64,000 nt of DNA from Plectrocnemia conspersa. Its lineage: Eukaryota > Arthropoda > Insecta > Trichoptera > Polycentropodidae. Where the stretch lies: assembly GCA_009617715.1 (NCBI GenBank), contig VTFK01000135.1, positions 523,200 to 587,199 on the forward strand, given 5' to 3'. The position numbers and the translations under genes are program-made. The notes under the pieces are model-generated. The model saw only the letters and a program-made list of their open reading frames with translations. It was not told the DNA's origin and did no database searches. The first letter of the stretch is position 1; each line of letters begins with the position of its first letter. Shown piece after piece: positions 61,162 through 64,000 of the stretch.

Positions 61162-64000
61162 TAAATTCCTTTTGATCCTGAACCATGTTCAATGGAGCAT
61201 ATAAGGAAGATACGACGTCTCCTTGATTAGAGTAACGGAAAATTGTTCCATTTCGATCCTTACAACTGAATTTTCCAAAGTAAACCACTATTATTAGTTA
61301 CTTAAAGCATATGCAATGGAGTAAAATTTATTTATCTGTGATGAAGGCTTTTATTATTATTTAGTTTTACATATTATTTTTTACAGGAAAAAATGTATTG
61401 TATAGTAACAATAACTTATCCAATATCATTATGTTATTCACTCAGAGTGTCCATAAATCCAAAAGTCGCGGTACGTATTCCATAATCGAAGGGCTGGCAG
61501 AACAACGCACTACGGCCGCGTACCTTAATAATTGATAACATTATCTCGGGGCGGTTGTGAGTGGGCTTGAGGGTGGTTTTCGCCCCCTATTTCATTTTTC
61601 ATCTCGTCTTCTTCCATCCACGACCCCACCGGTCCATTGTTTCGCCTCACTATCCACTCGTCCCGCCATAAATATTCACGACACGAACTAACCCATATTC
61701 CACGACACGGCGTATCATTCGCGTATAATTTTAAATTTAGATAACACCTACTGGGACTTTAATTAATACCGAAATTATATGGCACGTTCGGGATAAACCA
61801 GTTAAAATAATTCAGTTAAAAATTAGTATTTATTACACACGTAATCAAAATCTTTTAAAAGCATCCGAGCACAGCGGTATAAAAATAAAATCCACGGAAC
61901 GCAAACTAGCGATTTTTGCTTTAAAAAGTTAACAATAATCTATCAATAGCCCGATGTCAGCAATGCTAGTTTAACTTATTGTCATCAGAAAAAAAAACAC
62001 AATTTGTATAGTGCATTTGTAAGCATTTTCTGAATAACATGTTTATTTTCACGGATTACTAAATCTTATCAATATACCCCATTTCATATAGTTAGAATCC
62101 AGCAATAAACAAAAACTTTTATTCACATTTGCGCATACAGAAATACTAAATTTGCGTATATATTATTGCGCATAAATTATTATTTAGGCAATAAAAACAT
62201 TCACGTCATTAGAATATTAGAAAAAAATAATTAAATAATATTAAAAGTAATAAAACCTAGAAGTAAAAGTATAAATCGCCAGAATGATTTTTAAACGATA
62301 ATTTAATAAATTTTACAATTATATTAAAACATCTAAATTCAAAGTAGGTTCTTTAGCTCATGGAAAATAATTTATTTTGCCTGATATTACTTATATAACA
62401 AACTTATAAATGAGAAGTAATGTATTATATAATATTATATACGCTAGTAATATGTATATAACAAATTACATTATTTAAAAGAGGTTCGCGATACAACCTT
62501 TTAAAGTATTCAAAAGACTACTTATGTATTTTATAATTAATGTAAAAACAAATATAAAAAGTAAACATTTTATATTCTAAATATTTTTTAGAAAACAGAA
62601 GTTTAAAAAAACTTCAGGTTATAGTATAAAAATTTAAACAATCAATATGACTATTCAAGTAATTTTATTTTTGTGCTAAATTTTGTTATATACAGTTAAA
62701 ATATTAGTCACTGGTAAATAAGAACCCATCATTTATGTATTTTTAATATATGATATTAAAAACGCTGAAAGCAAGTCAGGACATCCAAAATAAATTTGAT
62801 TTTCCTCAAAGTAATTTTCATCAAGTATTCGAGGAAGAAATACGTAATTACAGAGTTGTCAGAATAACTTTTGACGTTCAAAACAAGAATAATAAACAAA
62901 TCTCTGATTTAAATTGAGATTAAACTTATTAACTTAAGATAATGTACTTATTAATATAAAATGCACTGTAAAACTACACTAAAATAACAGCAATTTTTTT
63001 TTCAATGTAAAGAAATTTCACGTCGTTTCATCACATTTAGTTTTACTTTTGCTCAAGTAATATAGTAAAAATAACGCCACAAAGTAAATTACCACAATGA
63101 TTAAAGCTATTTTGGTCATACATACAATTTATCGTATTCATGTTACCCTTTTATACATATATATTAAATATATCTTGGTATATTTTGGAAGGAAACTGCT
63201 GCGTGTTTCGATTCATCGTGGTATTTCCATTAAGAACGAGATATTCGGACTGGAATGCGAAGTCACCACAATAAAAGGGGCCAATAACTTGTTCTTTTAT
63301 TCATCGAGATACGTCTGTAGATTTATCTCTGAAAAAATACCTGAAATTTTACACGCCACTTTTCAGCACCCTTCGTCGCAAACCATCCGCTTAACCACCA
63401 TAGGCATTTCGAATAACGTGCCAAGGTATTTTTTGCCAAAACCTAATTCTTGCTAAACACATCTGAGTAAAGTGAAATGCTTGATATTTAAAGCTATTTA
63501 TAAACGTAAAGGTTGCTCTGAAAAATCTGACTTTATTTTAATATAAAGCTCGAGCTAAAGAAAGTACCTAAAAATACATTATTTTTTTATGTATTAAAAT
63601 TTAATGTAATATTCAGCATACTATGAAATAGAGTGATTATATTTCTCCGATAACTTCATTACAGTCTCTCGCTAATTGTCGTCTTTAATCAAAAGCCTTG
63701 TTTATAAATGATATATGTACATATAATCCTTGTTAATATTAGGGAAGAAGTTAATTGATTAATGATTGTTTTGAATGAAAGATTTTTTATCTAATCAGCT
63801 TTATATGTGAAAGTCACTATTGAATAAAAAAATAAAAGTAGTGTAATATCACGACATTGAAAAACATCTATCAAATAAGCTTAGCCATCGGTCGTCGAGG
63901 AATTACACCTCAATATACGTGATTGGCTAACCAATTGAATAGAGAGGACTTTAACCTTGAAGTCAGTCAACAAACTTTGGGTACCTGGATAAATTTAATA
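61162..64000. other. gene-free DNA with islands at 61,440-61,760 and 63,170-63,460
   Basis: The first island is GC-richer with no long frame. The second holds a 119-codon plus frame (63,097-63,456); its C-terminal two thirds are compositionally varied, but no family is recognised and no splice or promoter signal stands out. The remaining sequence is AT-rich. Confidence 0.35.

Noticed and set aside
63097..63456. A 119-codon plus-strand frame as a gene
   Set aside because: The first third is Ile/Tyr-rich translation of AT-rich DNA and the rest matches no family known to the annotator.

Overview
This window looks like an AT-rich, intron- or intergenic-type stretch of an arthropod (probably insect) nuclear genome. 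No complete host gene can be supported. No bacterial-style operons, rRNA genes, convincing tRNA genes or CRISPR arrays were seen. The open frames present are short, sit in AT-rich DNA, or belong to decayed transposable elements. The insect call is an inference from the mixture of element families (Jockey- and CR1/L2-like non-LTR retrotransposons, hAT, PIF/Harbinger-like and Mutator-like DNA transposons, an LTR-retrotransposon solo LTR) together with the base composition; the species cannot be named.

Layout. 1-7,087: AT-rich DNA with several GC-richer unique islands and one decayed reverse-transcriptase (RT) remnant (about 3,690-4,000, minus). 7,088-8,875: a TAA-flanked DNA transposon interrupted by a 5'-truncated Jockey-like insertion. 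10,880-13,480: a minus-strand CR1/L2-like RT pseudogene split by a 1.6 kb Mutator-like element with 15-bp subterminal repeats and a 10-bp target duplication. 13,481-28,050: mostly structureless AT-rich DNA with one possible small coding exon (16,298), a run of three adjacent palindromes (21,951-22,016) and an RT scrap (25,440). 28,055-32,990: an inverted-pair repeat, an RT remnant, a 691-bp solo LTR, a 173-bp foldback element and a Buster/ZBED-type hAT fragment. 35,075-40,030: a young Jockey-like copy, a small fragment, and an older minus-strand Jockey copy split by a second TAA-flanked transposon. 43,400-45,620: a cluster of AT-rich foldback repeats and a 1,041-bp hAT deletion derivative. 48,390-58,690: a decayed Jockey-like copy, a second young one (52,821-54,269) and three RT remnants. 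The rest is AT-rich DNA with GC-richer islands that could be regulatory.

The elements do not work together as a system; they record successive insertions. Three nestings can be read directly from target-site duplications: the Mutator-like element in a CR1/L2-like RT, a Jockey-like tail in Harbinger-like copy 1, and Harbinger-like copy 2 in a Jockey-like RT. The two young Jockey-like copies are nearly identical, but most of their differences are homopolymer lengths, which could be either decay or assembly error. The most unusual objects are the Mutator-like element with its GGGCGAYGG arrays and internal 174-bp tandem repeat, the foldback element whose arm recurs inside the Harbinger-like family, and a pair of distant palindromes sharing CCGYACATGTRCGG.
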